From Streptomyces geranii (lineage in GTDB: Bacteria; Actinomycetota; Actinomycetes; Streptomycetales; Streptomycetaceae), in contig NZ_PJME01000015.1 in assembly GCF_002954775.1 (NCBI RefSeq), positions 62,001 to 126,000 of the forward strand: 64,000 nt of DNA. The letters are read 5' to 3'. The translations under genes and the position numbers were made by a program. Position 1 is the stretch's first letter. Each line of letters begins with the position of its first letter. Of the stretch, positions 35,092 through 42,810 are shown piece after piece. The notes under the pieces are model-generated. The model was not told where the DNA came from and did no database searches. It saw nothing but the letters and a program-made list of their open reading frames with translations.

Positions 35092-35367
35092 ATGAGCACG
35101 TCCATCCTGGAAGACGAGATCCGCGAGTTCGTTCTGACCGCGGTCATTGACGAGATGAACATCCTGACGAGCCGCGACGGCATCACGGACGACAGTCCGG
35201 TGACCGTCGGCGGGCTGGACGTCGACTCCCTGAGCCTGATCGAACTCACCCTGCGGCTGGAGTCGCGGTTCGGTGTCGAGATCCCCGACACCGACATCGA
35301 ACCCCTGGCCACCCTCACCCTCGGCGGGCTCGTCACCGAGGTCGTACGACGCGGTGCGAAGGCATGA
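35092..35367 (+). CDS. Acyl carrier protein 1
   Basis: A 91-residue carrier protein. The phosphopantetheine attachment site is Ser46 in GLDVDSLSLIELTLRLESRF, within a normal acidic four-helix layout (start ILEDEIREFV; helix IV region GGLVTEVVRRGA). ATG 35092 follows a GGAG site; the longer open frame runs back into the repeat. Because of its place in the operon it probably carries either the aryl starter or the growing chain. It overlaps the second carrier gene by ATGA. Confidence 0.9.
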   Translation: MSTSILEDEIREFVLTAVIDEMNILTSRDGITDDSPVTVGGLDVDSLSLIELTLRLESRFGVEIPDTDIEPLATLTLGGLVTEVVRRGAKA

Positions 35368-35654
35368 GCACGAGCACGGGGGCCGCCGGTACCGGCACCG
35401 GCATCACCCCTGATTCCGTACGGGAGTTGCTGTCCGACCGGAAGGTCTTCCCCGGGCTGCCGGACGACCTGGGCGAGGACGCCGAACTCGTCCTGGACTC
35501 CCTCGGGTTGGTGTGGCTGCTGCATGTCGTCGAGGAGCGGTACGGGCTGGTCGTCGAGCCCAGCGACGAGGACATCGCCGGACTGACCTCGCTGCGGCGG
35601 CTCACCGGGTTTCTGCGGAGCGCCCAGGAAGGGGGAGTTGGGGGTGAGTCGTGA
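35364..35654 (+). CDS. Acyl carrier protein 2
   Basis: A 96-residue carrier-type protein with Ser46 in LVLDSLGLVWLLHVVEERYG, preceded by a Ser/Thr/Gly-rich start. The DSL motif is intact but the region before it (LGEDAELV) is shorter than in carrier protein 1. The two may be specialised, one for the starter and one for extender units. It overlaps the carrier 1 gene by four bases and the ketosynthase gene by 11 bases. Confidence 0.8.
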   Translation: MSTSTGAAGTGTGITPDSVRELLSDRKVFPGLPDDLGEDAELVLDSLGLVWLLHVVEERYGLVVEPSDEDIAGLTSLRRLTGFLRSAQEGGVGGES

Positions 35655-36909
35655 GGTGACGGTCACCGGGTACGGCGTACGGACCGCTTTCGGTGCGGGC
35701 GTTGATGCCCTGCGGCGCGGGGTGTTCGCGGGGGTGCCGGCGTTCCGGGCGACCACTCGGTTCGACACCGGGCCGTACCGTACGGCGTTCGCGGCGGCAG
35801 CGCCCGAGGGTGGGGCGGATGCGGTTGAGGGGTGGGCGTTGCGGGAGGCGCTCGGGCAGTGCGGCGACGAGGCGTTGCTCATGGCCGGGCTTGGGGTGGG
35901 TTCTGAGGCTGCGGTGCTGCTTGGGGTTGCCGGGGATCATCAGAGTGTTACCCGGTACTGGCGGGGAGGTGAGGGGTCGGGTGTCGGGCGCGGGTCGGAT
36001 GTGGCTGGTCGCGCCCACGCGGCGGAGCCGCAAATGTCACAGCCTCGCGCCCCTGAGGGGGCGCTCCCCTCGCCGGAGTTGAACAATGTCGCCGATGCCG
36101 TGCCCGCGCTGCTCGCCTCGCTGCTTGCCGGGCGGCTTCGTCTCGTCGGGCCCCAACTCACCTTCACCAACGCCTGTGTTGCCTCCGCCGCCGCGCTCAT
36201 TCATGGCTGTCGGCTGATCTCCTCCGGGCGGGTCGACGTGGCCGTCTGTGCCGGTGGGTATCTCGTCGAGGAGGAGACCTTCGCGAAGTTCAACTCCGGG
36301 CGGGCCTTGTCGGGGGACGGGACGGTACGTCCCTTCAGTGCCGATCGCAGTGGGCTGCTCCTCGGTGACGGCGTCGCCGCCGTCGTGCTGGAGTCCGCCG
36401 AGCACGCCAGGCGGCGCGGGGCCAGGTCGCTCGCGTCCGTCGTCGGGTGGGGTGCCGCCACCGACGCGCACCACATCGCGCAGCCCCACCCGGAGGGTGT
36501 CGGTCTCGCGCGGGCCGCCCGGCAGGCGTTGCGGCTGGCCGGGGACCCGGACGGGGCGTCGCTCGACTACATCAACGCCCATGGCACCGGCACCAAGTAC
36601 AACGACGGCGCCGAGACCCGGGGGCTGCACGCGGCCCTCGGCAAGCGGGCCGAGTCGATACCGGTCAGCTCCACCAAGAGCACCACCGGGCACCTCCTGG
36701 AGGCCGCGGGCGTCGTGGAGTTCGTCATCACGATGCTCACCCTGCTGGACGGCGTCCTCCCGCCGACCGCCGGATACCGCACCCCCGACCCGGAGTGCGA
36801 CCTCGACTACGTCCCCAACACCCCACGCCCCGCCGACCCGCGCCGCGCGCTCACCATCAACGCCGCCTTCGGGGGCGCCAACACCGCACTCGTCCTGGAG
36901 CGGCCATGA
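35644..36909 (+). CDS. Beta-ketoacyl synthase (type II PKS ketosynthase)
   Basis: A 421-residue condensing enzyme with an intact active site: Cys178 in TFTNACVASAAA, His313 in NAHGTGTKYND, Lys345 and His350 in STKSTTGHLLEA. It should extend a carrier-bound starter by decarboxylative condensation with malonyl-ACP. Residues about 110-142 (GGEGSGVGRGSDVAGRAHAA, then EPQMSQPRAPEGALPS) do not look like ketosynthase sequence and coincide with an inserted Streptomyces repeat that keeps the frame open. GTG 35644 follows GGAAGGGGG. The next gene, a degenerate ketosynthase, overlaps by ATGA, as in ketosynthase/chain-length-factor pairs. Confidence 0.9.
   Translation: MSREVTVTGYGVRTAFGAGVDALRRGVFAGVPAFRATTRFDTGPYRTAFAAAAPEGGADAVEGWALREALGQCGDEALLMAGLGVGSEAAVLLGVAGDHQSVTRYWRGGEGSGVGRGSDVAGRAHAAEPQMSQPRAPEGALPSPELNNVADAVPALLASLLAGRLRLVGPQLTFTNACVASAAALIHGCRLISSGRVDVAVCAGGYLVEEETFAKFNSGRALSGDGTVRPFSADRSGLLLGDGVAAVVLESAEHARRRGARSLASVVGWGAATDAHHIAQPHPEGVGLARAARQALRLAGDPDGASLDYINAHGTGTKYNDGAETRGLHAALGKRAESIPVSSTKSTTGHLLEAAGVVEFVITMLTLLDGVLPPTAGYRTPDPECDLDYVPNTPRPADPRRALTINAAFGGANTALVLERP
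36001..36067. repeat. In-frame repeat element inside the ketosynthase gene
   Basis: The stretch GTGGCTGGTCGCGCCCACGC, GGCGGAGCCGC, then a spacer and GCGCCCCTGAGGGGGCGC matches the general form of a common Streptomyces dispersed repeat. It contains a GCGGC-GGA-GCCGC stem and a GCGCCCC-TGAG-GGGGCGC hairpin (36047-36064). The latter is nearly identical to that at 35042-35059. It is translated as VAGRAHAAEPQMSQPRAPEG without shifting the frame. Confidence 0.65.
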
Positions 36910-37658
36910 CGACCACGACCGACTCCCCGGACGTGCGTGCTTCCCTCTCCGTCCTCGCCGCCGCCACCGCCACTCACGGCACCGGCCGGGACGACGACAT
37001 CACGCTGCCGAAACTGCCGGGCTTCATCGAGTCGGCGTTCAGCCCACTGGCCTACGAGGTCGCCGCGAGGTGTCTGACCCAGTGCCCGGGGGACGGTGAC
37101 CGTACCGCCGTCGCGCTGGTCAGTCTGATGGGTGACACCACCACCGCCGACCTGGCCAGCCTGCGCATCGTGTCCGGACGCGTCCTCAGTCCCCTGCTGT
37201 TCATGCAGGCCACCGCCAACTCCGTGCTGGGGCACCTGAGTCGGGAGTTCGGGATCACCGGCCAGATGTTCAGCCTCTCCACCCTCGCCGACCCGCTCAC
37301 CGAACTCCTGGACATGGCCGTCCTGTTGCTGGCGGAGGACCCCGAGCTGGACCGAATCCTGGTGCTCGGCGTGGAGCTGGGCGGCGGCGAGCGCGTGGCC
37401 GCCGTGCACCGCGAACTGGCCGCGGCCCACGGGGGTCCGGTTCCCTCGGTCTCCTCCGCCATGCCCGCGTCTGCCCTCCCCCCTGCCCCCGCCGGAGTCG
37501 CCGCCGCGCTGCTGCTCGGCCGGTCCGCCGGCACCGGCCGCCCGGTCGAGCAACCGGACGCCGCACAGGGCCTGTTCGAGCTGACCACCGCACATGCCGC
37601 CGCCCTCCCCGGACAAGGCACTACCGAGACGGAGACCCCCACCCATGCTCATCAGTAG
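36906..37658 (+). CDS. Degenerate ketosynthase / chain-length-factor-like protein
   Basis: A 250-residue protein resembling only the N-terminal half of a ketosynthase (Ketoacyl-synt_2 type). Recognisable parts are RVLSPLLFMQATANSVLGHL, FGITGQMFSLST and DRILVLGVELGGG. Where a ketosynthase has its active-site cysteine the sequence reads FSLST, so it cannot condense. By analogy with chain-length factors it should pair with the upstream ketosynthase. It is far shorter than a normal chain-length factor (about 400 residues), and the open frame upstream (from 36447) is only a shadow of the ketosynthase. ATG 36906 overlaps the ketosynthase stop. Confidence 0.75.
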   Translation: MTTTTDSPDVRASLSVLAAATATHGTGRDDDITLPKLPGFIESAFSPLAYEVAARCLTQCPGDGDRTAVALVSLMGDTTTADLASLRIVSGRVLSPLLFMQATANSVLGHLSREFGITGQMFSLSTLADPLTELLDMAVLLLAEDPELDRILVLGVELGGGERVAAVHRELAAAHGGPVPSVSSAMPASALPPAPAGVAAALLLGRSAGTGRPVEQPDAAQGLFELTTAHAAALPGQGTTETETPTHAHQ

Positions 37659-39333
37659 GCAGGAGCGGGCCCGGATCTGCTCCGACACCGAACTGGGCGC
37701 CGGCAACGTCCTGGCCCGGCTCACCGCGTACGACCGGCCACGCGACGAGGTCGTCCTGCGGACCGACGGCAACTGGCAGGCCCCCGACGGGAGTCGGCCC
37801 ACGCAGCTCACCCTCGGGGAGCTGTGCGAGGTCGTCGAGACCTACGCGGGCTGGTACGCCGCCCAGGGTGTCCGGCCCCGTGACCCCGTCGCCCTGCACT
37901 CCTACTCCAGCGCCGAGTTCGCGGTGAACTTCCTCGCGCTGACCTCCCTCGGCGCGATCCCGTCCTTCGTCAACGGCAACCTCCCGCCGGACATCGCGCG
38001 GGAGTACGTACGCAGGCAGGGTGCCGTGGGCGCCTTCACGGACCGGGAGCATCACGACGTCCTCTCGGCCGCCCCCGGCCTCGGCTTCTGCGCGACCGCC
38101 GCCGACATCCGCCCCGAGCACCGCGCCTCGCTCCCGCCCGCCCCGTCCTACCCCTACCGGCACGACCCCACCGACCCGGTGCTGATCTCGCACTCGTCCG
38201 GAACCACCGGTATGCCCAAGGGAGTTCCGCACACCCACCGCACGCTGATGTACGCGCAGCTGCACCGGCTGCGCTACTCCACCGGCACCGACATGGAACG
38301 CACCCTCGTCGGACTCCCCGGCGCGCACAACGCGATGGTGGCGACCCTGCTGTACTGCCTCCTCCTGCGCACCGACATCAAACTCCTCTCCAGCCAGCGC
38401 GGCGGCGAAGTCCTGGACGCCATAGAGGAGTTCAGGCCCACCACCGTGCTGGCCTTCGCCGGGACCTTCGGCGAGATGGCCGCCGAGGACCTCACCGCCC
38501 GCGATCTGTCCAGCGTGCAGGTGTGGTTCAACACCGGGGACGCGGCCCACGAAGCCCACATCCGGGCCCTCGTGCGGCACGGCAGCCACCAGACGATCGG
38601 CAAGGATCTGCGGCGGGTACGGGTCGACGGTTCCGTCTTCGTGGACGGGCTCGGCTCCTCCGAGGCCGGTTACTCCGTCTTCCACAACCGGCACACCAAG
38701 GACACCTCGGCGTACTCGCGCTGCGTCGGCCGGCCGATCAGCTTCGCGGAGGCCGCCGTACTCGCCGAGGACGGCACCCCGCTGCCACCCGGCGAGATCG
38801 GCCGCCTCGGCCTCAAGTCCCCCACGCTCACACCCGGTTACTGGAACGACTCGCTGACCTGGAACCGGATGCGCCTCGGCGGCTACTGGCTCACCGGCGA
38901 CCTCGCCCACCAGGACGAGGACGGCAACTTCTACCACCTCGACCGCGCCCCGGACGCCATCCGCACCCGCGCGGGCGTGGTCTTCAGCACCCGTACCGAG
39001 GAACTCCTCCTCCGTGAACTGCCCGAACTGGCGGACTGCACGGTCGTCGGCGTCGCCGAGGACGGCGTACGGGCGGACTGGGACGGCGACGGGGTGGCGG
39101 ACGCGTACGCGCTGCTCCAACTCGCGGACGAGACGAGACCAGAAGTCGGGGACGGTGACGAGGAGTTGACTCTCCGCGTGAACGCGGTCCTCAAGGCCGC
39201 AGGCCATCCGCCCATGACCCGCGCCCTGCGCATGAAGCCCGACGACGTCGCCAAGGGCGCCACCGGCAAGGTCCTCAAGCGGGTCATGCGCGACCGTTTC
39301 ACCGCCTCCCTCGTTGCCGAGGAGCGCCGATGA
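37645..39333 (+). CDS. ANL-superfamily ligase, candidate diazotase
   Basis: A 562-residue adenylate-forming enzyme distinct from the first ligase. The P-loop is VLISHSSGTTGMPKGV near residue 178. Later motifs are VDGLGSSEAGYSVFHNR near 332, GYWLTGDLAHQDEDGNFYHL near 413, and a C-terminal lysine region GATGKVLKRVMRD near 541. In cremeomycin-type pathways an acyl-CoA-ligase homologue (CreM) uses ATP to activate nitrous acid for diazotising an aromatic amine. With CreE/CreD-type genes in the same operon, this enzyme is the best candidate for that step. A conventional acid-CoA ligase role cannot be excluded. It overlaps the preceding gene by 14 bases. Confidence 0.75.
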   Translation: MLISRQERARICSDTELGAGNVLARLTAYDRPRDEVVLRTDGNWQAPDGSRPTQLTLGELCEVVETYAGWYAAQGVRPRDPVALHSYSSAEFAVNFLALTSLGAIPSFVNGNLPPDIAREYVRRQGAVGAFTDREHHDVLSAAPGLGFCATAADIRPEHRASLPPAPSYPYRHDPTDPVLISHSSGTTGMPKGVPHTHRTLMYAQLHRLRYSTGTDMERTLVGLPGAHNAMVATLLYCLLLRTDIKLLSSQRGGEVLDAIEEFRPTTVLAFAGTFGEMAAEDLTARDLSSVQVWFNTGDAAHEAHIRALVRHGSHQTIGKDLRRVRVDGSVFVDGLGSSEAGYSVFHNRHTKDTSAYSRCVGRPISFAEAAVLAEDGTPLPPGEIGRLGLKSPTLTPGYWNDSLTWNRMRLGGYWLTGDLAHQDEDGNFYHLDRAPDAIRTRAGVVFSTRTEELLLRELPELADCTVVGVAEDGVRADWDGDGVADAYALLQLADETRPEVGDGDEELTLRVNAVLKAAGHPPMTRALRMKPDDVAKGATGKVLKRVMRDRFTASLVAEERR

Positions 39334-39890
39334 GCACCGGAACAGAAGGGGTCAACTACCGTGCCCGGGCCAGTGAGGCGTACCGCCTCTGGTGGCAGCA
39401 CGACGCCAACTGGTATCAGGCGGTGGCCGGTCGGTTCGGGCAGGAGGCCGCGAACGAGCTGAACGCCGAGGCGCTGCGCAAGGTCGCGACGCATGTCGGA
39501 CAGCGCGTCGGCCGTCTCTCCGGCCCGCTTCCCGACACCGGCGACACCCGCAAGGACCTGGAGGAACTGCGCCGCCGGTACGACGACTGCGGCGACCGCA
39601 TGTTCCCGCCCGAACTGCGCAACGCCGCCACGGAAGTCGAGGAGGACGACCTGATCGTCCTCACGCTGCGCCGCAGCTTCGCCGTCACCATGGTCCGGAT
39701 GGCCGGCTCCCTGGACGGCTACCGCTGCCCCTGCACCGACATCCACGCGGGCTGGTCCGAGGGCCTCGGCGTGACCCTCGCCGAGAACCGCGCCGAGTCC
39801 TGTCTGCGCGACGGCGACAAGGCGTGCCGCCTGCTGATGCGCGTACGCACCCCCCTCAATCAAGCAACTGACGACGGTACGGAGGACTGA
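39330..39890 (+). CDS. Unknown cysteine-containing protein in diazo cluster
   Basis: A 186-residue soluble protein. The N-terminal half begins WWQHDANWYQAVAGRFGQEA and is helical. The C-terminal half has RCPCTDIHAGWSEGLG and ESCLRDGDKACRLLM. Five cysteines are present (87, 133, 135, 158, 166), of which the C-x-C plus C-x7-C set could bind a metal. It faintly resembles DUF6125/L-2-aminothiazoline-4-carboxylate-hydrolase-like proteins, but I do not claim that. It overlaps the candidate diazotase gene by ATGA and is followed after five bases by the atypical reductase. A place in the diazo chemistry or as a missing dehydratase is open. Confidence 0.65.
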   Translation: MSTGTEGVNYRARASEAYRLWWQHDANWYQAVAGRFGQEAANELNAEALRKVATHVGQRVGRLSGPLPDTGDTRKDLEELRRRYDDCGDRMFPPELRNAATEVEEDDLIVLTLRRSFAVTMVRMAGSLDGYRCPCTDIHAGWSEGLGVTLAENRAESCLRDGDKACRLLMRVRTPLNQATDDGTED

Positions 39891-39895
39891 GCACC

Positions 39896-40825
39896 GTGCG
39901 GATACTTGTCGCCGGAGCCACCGGAGTGGTCGGACATCCGCTGGTCGGCGCGTTACGGGCGCGCGGGCACCAAGTGGGCGCGCTGGTAAGGGAGGAGTCC
40001 CGAGCCCGCGCTCCGGAGGCCGACTCGGTCGTGGTCGCCGACGCCCTCGACCGGGACGCGCTGTCGGCCGCCGTGTCGGACGTACGCCCCGACGTGGTCG
40101 TCCATCAGCTGTCGGCGCTGCGGCTGTTGCGCGACGACCCGCCGGAAGCCTTCGCGCGGACCGCCCGATTGCGTACCGAGGGCACCGCCAACCTCATCGC
40201 GGCGGCCCGTGCGGCCGGTGCCCGGCGGCTGGTCGCGCAGAGCATCGCCTTCGCCGCCGCGCCGACCGGAGACGCCGTCGTCGACGAGAGCGTGCCGCTG
40301 TACGTGGACGCCCCGGACCCGGGTTGGGCAGCGACCGTACGGGCCGTCGCCGACCTGGAGTCGCAAGTGCTCGACGGCGGAGGGGAGTTGAGCGGACTCG
40401 TGCTGCGGTACGGCACCCTCTACGGCCCCGGCACCGCCTACTCCCGTACCGAAGGGGGCACCGCCGGGCGGGTGTCGGCCGGGAAGCTGCCGCTGCCCGA
40501 GGGCGGGGCCGGGATCACCTCCTTCCTGCATGTGGAGGATGCCGTGGGGGCGGCGGTCGCGGCCGTCGAGTCGGCGGTGACCGGTGTCTTCCACATCACG
40601 GACGACGAACCGGCCCCGGCCGCCCAGTGGTTGCCCCACTTCGCGGACGCGCTCGGCGCCCCCGCCCCCCGGACGATCCCGGTGACGATGGCGCCCCGGC
40701 TGCTCGGCTGGTTCATGGCCCACCAGCTCACCACGGCGGCCGGCGCGTCAAATGCGCATGCACGTACGGAACTTGGCTGGAAGCCGCTGCGGCCGAGCTG
40801 GCGCGACGGGCTGGGCCAGGAATGA
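39896..40825 (+). CDS. Atypical NAD(P)-dependent epimerase/dehydratase-like reductase
   Basis: A 309-residue extended short-chain dehydrogenase-like protein. The Rossmann motif GATGVVG is at residues 7-13, with VLRYGTLYGPGTAYS later. The usual catalytic YxxxK is not found where expected (the region reads PDPGWAATVRAVADLE). It may therefore transfer a hydride without classic SDR chemistry, like NmrA/isoflavone-reductase-type proteins. In this operon it could replace a diazo group by hydride or reduce another intermediate; this is inference. Leu20 is TTA (39953-39955). It overlaps the CreE-like gene by four bases. Confidence 0.75.
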   Translation: MRILVAGATGVVGHPLVGALRARGHQVGALVREESRARAPEADSVVVADALDRDALSAAVSDVRPDVVVHQLSALRLLRDDPPEAFARTARLRTEGTANLIAAARAAGARRLVAQSIAFAAAPTGDAVVDESVPLYVDAPDPGWAATVRAVADLESQVLDGGGELSGLVLRYGTLYGPGTAYSRTEGGTAGRVSAGKLPLPEGGAGITSFLHVEDAVGAAVAAVESAVTGVFHITDDEPAPAAQWLPHFADALGAPAPRTIPVTMAPRLLGWFMAHQLTTAAGASNAHARTELGWKPLRPSWRDGLGQE

Positions 40826-42810
40826 CCGAACCCGCGCCAGGCTCTCGCCAGGCCGGTTCGCGCGAGGCCGTCGTCGTGTGTGTGATCGGCGCCGGTCCGC
40901 GCGGGCTCTCGGTCCTGGAGCGGCTCTGCGCCAACGCGGGCCGGGCCGGCCACCCGGTCGTCGTCCACCTCGTCGACCCGTACCCGCCGGGGCCGGGCGC
41001 GGTGTGGCGCACCGATCAGCCGCCCGAACTGCTGATGAACACGGTCGCCTCCCAGGTCACCCTGTTCACCGACGACAGCGTGCCGTGCGCGGGCCCGACG
41101 GTGGCGGGCCCGAGCCTGTACGAGTGGGCGCGCGCCCTGGACCCGGGGGCGTACCCGGCGCGGGTCCGCGCGGAGGCCCGGCGCATCGGCCCGGACACCT
41201 ACCCGACCCGCGCCTTCCACGGCCACTACCTGGAGTGGGTCTTCCGGCACCTGCTGCGCACCGCCCCCGCCCAGGTCACGGTCCACACCCACCGCACGAC
41301 GGCGACCGCGCTGACCGAAGCCCCCGCACGGGACAGGCGCCAGACGGTGACCCTGGCGGACGGCACGCGACTGACCGGCCTCGACGCGGTCGTACTCGCC
41401 CTGGGGCACGGCCAGTTGACCCCTGCCGGGGAGGAACTCGCCCTGCGCTCCTTCGCCGACCGGCACGCGGGGGCAGGCGTGGCCTACGTCGGGCCCGCCA
41501 ACCCCGCCGACGCCGATCTGAGCGGCCTCCTGCCGGGCACGCCGGTCGCCCTGCGCGGGCTCGGGCTGAACTTCTTCGACCAGCTCGCGCTGCTCACCGA
41601 GGGCCGGGGCGGCACTTTCAAGCAGGGCGGCCGGGGAGCGGGCCTCGTCTACATCCCGAGCGGCAACGAGCCTGTGCTGTACGCCGGTTCGCGGCGCGGG
41701 GTGCCGTATCACGCGCGCGGCGAGAACGAGAAGGGCGCGCTCGGCCGCCACCACCCCCGCTTCCTGACCCCGGAGGTCATCGCCGGGCTGCGCCGACGCC
41801 CGGTCGGTTTCCGGGCGGACGTCTGGCCGCTGATCGACCGCGAGGTACGGACCGTCTACTACGAGGCGTTGATCCGGTCCGCCCAAGGCCCCTGGGCGGC
41901 GGCGGAGTTCGTACGGTCCTGCTTCGCGGGGCGCGATCCCGAGCCGGTGCTCCTCGACCGGTACGACGTACCGCCGGACGAACGCTGGGACTGGCGGCGC
42001 GTGGAACGGCCGTACGGCGAGCGGCACTTCGCGGACCGGGCCGCCTTCCGGCACTGGCTCCTCGCCCATCTGCGCCGGGATGTCGCCGCCGCCCGGCTCG
42101 GCAATGTGAACGGGCCGCTGAAGGCGGCACTGGACGCGCTGCGGGATCTGCGCAACGAGGTCCGGCTGGTGGTCGACCACGGCGGGGTGTCCGGGGAGTC
42201 GTACCGGGCCGAACTGGACGGCTGGTACACGCCGTTGAACGCGTTCACGTCGATCGGGCCGCCCGCGTTCCGGATCGAGCAGCTGATCGCGCTGATCGAG
42301 GCCGAGGTGGTGCGGGTGGTCGGTCCGGGGATGCGGGTCCGGGCGACGGAAGGCGCGGGGCAGGGGTTCCGTGGGGCCGGGTTCCTCGTCGACGCCGAAG
42401 GGGTGTCCGAGGCGCCGGTCGCGGTGAAGGCGCTGGTCGAGGCGCGGCTGCCCGACATCGACGTGCGGCGCAGCGCCGATCCGCTGCTGCGGGGGCTGCT
42501 GGCGGCAGGCGCGTGCGTCCCGTACCAGCCCGACCGGCGGCACGAGTTGGGCGGGGTCGCGGTGACCGACGGTGCGCCCCGCCTGCTGGACGCGTCGGGG
42601 CGGCCTCATCCGCGCCGGTTCGCCTTCGGGGTGCCGACGGAGGGGGTGCGCTGGGTGACGGCGGTCGGCATCCGGCCGGGAGTGGGCTCGGTGACCTTGG
42701 AGGACTCGGACGCGATTGCGCGGGCGGTGCTGCGGCTGGATGATCCCGAAGAAGCTGCACAGGATGGCGAACTGACCGTCCGTCAGGTGTCGAGCACAGG
42801 GAGCCGATGA
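40822..42810 (+). CDS. creE: CreE-like flavin-dependent aspartate N-oxygenase
   Basis: A 662-residue FAD/NAD(P)-binding protein (NAD_binding_9 type). It has the FAD motif VVVCVIGAGPRGLSVLERL (about residues 17-35), then PPELLMNTVASQVTLFTDD, a second dinucleotide region (VVLALGHGQLT), and GLGLNFFDQLALLTEGRGG. The length and motif order fit CreE, which oxidises L-aspartate to nitrosuccinate. The next gene, overlapping by ATGA, is the lyase that releases nitrous acid from nitrosuccinate; the pair is diagnostic of this route. The upstream part of the open frame (from 40324) is a shadow of the previous gene. Confidence 0.85.
   Translation: MTEPAPGSRQAGSREAVVVCVIGAGPRGLSVLERLCANAGRAGHPVVVHLVDPYPPGPGAVWRTDQPPELLMNTVASQVTLFTDDSVPCAGPTVAGPSLYEWARALDPGAYPARVRAEARRIGPDTYPTRAFHGHYLEWVFRHLLRTAPAQVTVHTHRTTATALTEAPARDRRQTVTLADGTRLTGLDAVVLALGHGQLTPAGEELALRSFADRHAGAGVAYVGPANPADADLSGLLPGTPVALRGLGLNFFDQLALLTEGRGGTFKQGGRGAGLVYIPSGNEPVLYAGSRRGVPYHARGENEKGALGRHHPRFLTPEVIAGLRRRPVGFRADVWPLIDREVRTVYYEALIRSAQGPWAAAEFVRSCFAGRDPEPVLLDRYDVPPDERWDWRRVERPYGERHFADRAAFRHWLLAHLRRDVAAARLGNVNGPLKAALDALRDLRNEVRLVVDHGGVSGESYRAELDGWYTPLNAFTSIGPPAFRIEQLIALIEAEVVRVVGPGMRVRATEGAGQGFRGAGFLVDAEGVSEAPVAVKALVEARLPDIDVRRSADPLLRGLLAAGACVPYQPDRRHELGGVAVTDGAPRLLDASGRPHPRRFAFGVPTEGVRWVTAVGIRPGVGSVTLEDSDAIARAVLRLDDPEEAAQDGELTVRQVSSTGSR

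Noticed and set aside
36447..36905. N-terminal extension of the degenerate ketosynthase
   Set aside because: This part is the ketosynthase gene read in another frame; ATG 36906 with an ATGA overlap is a normal start.
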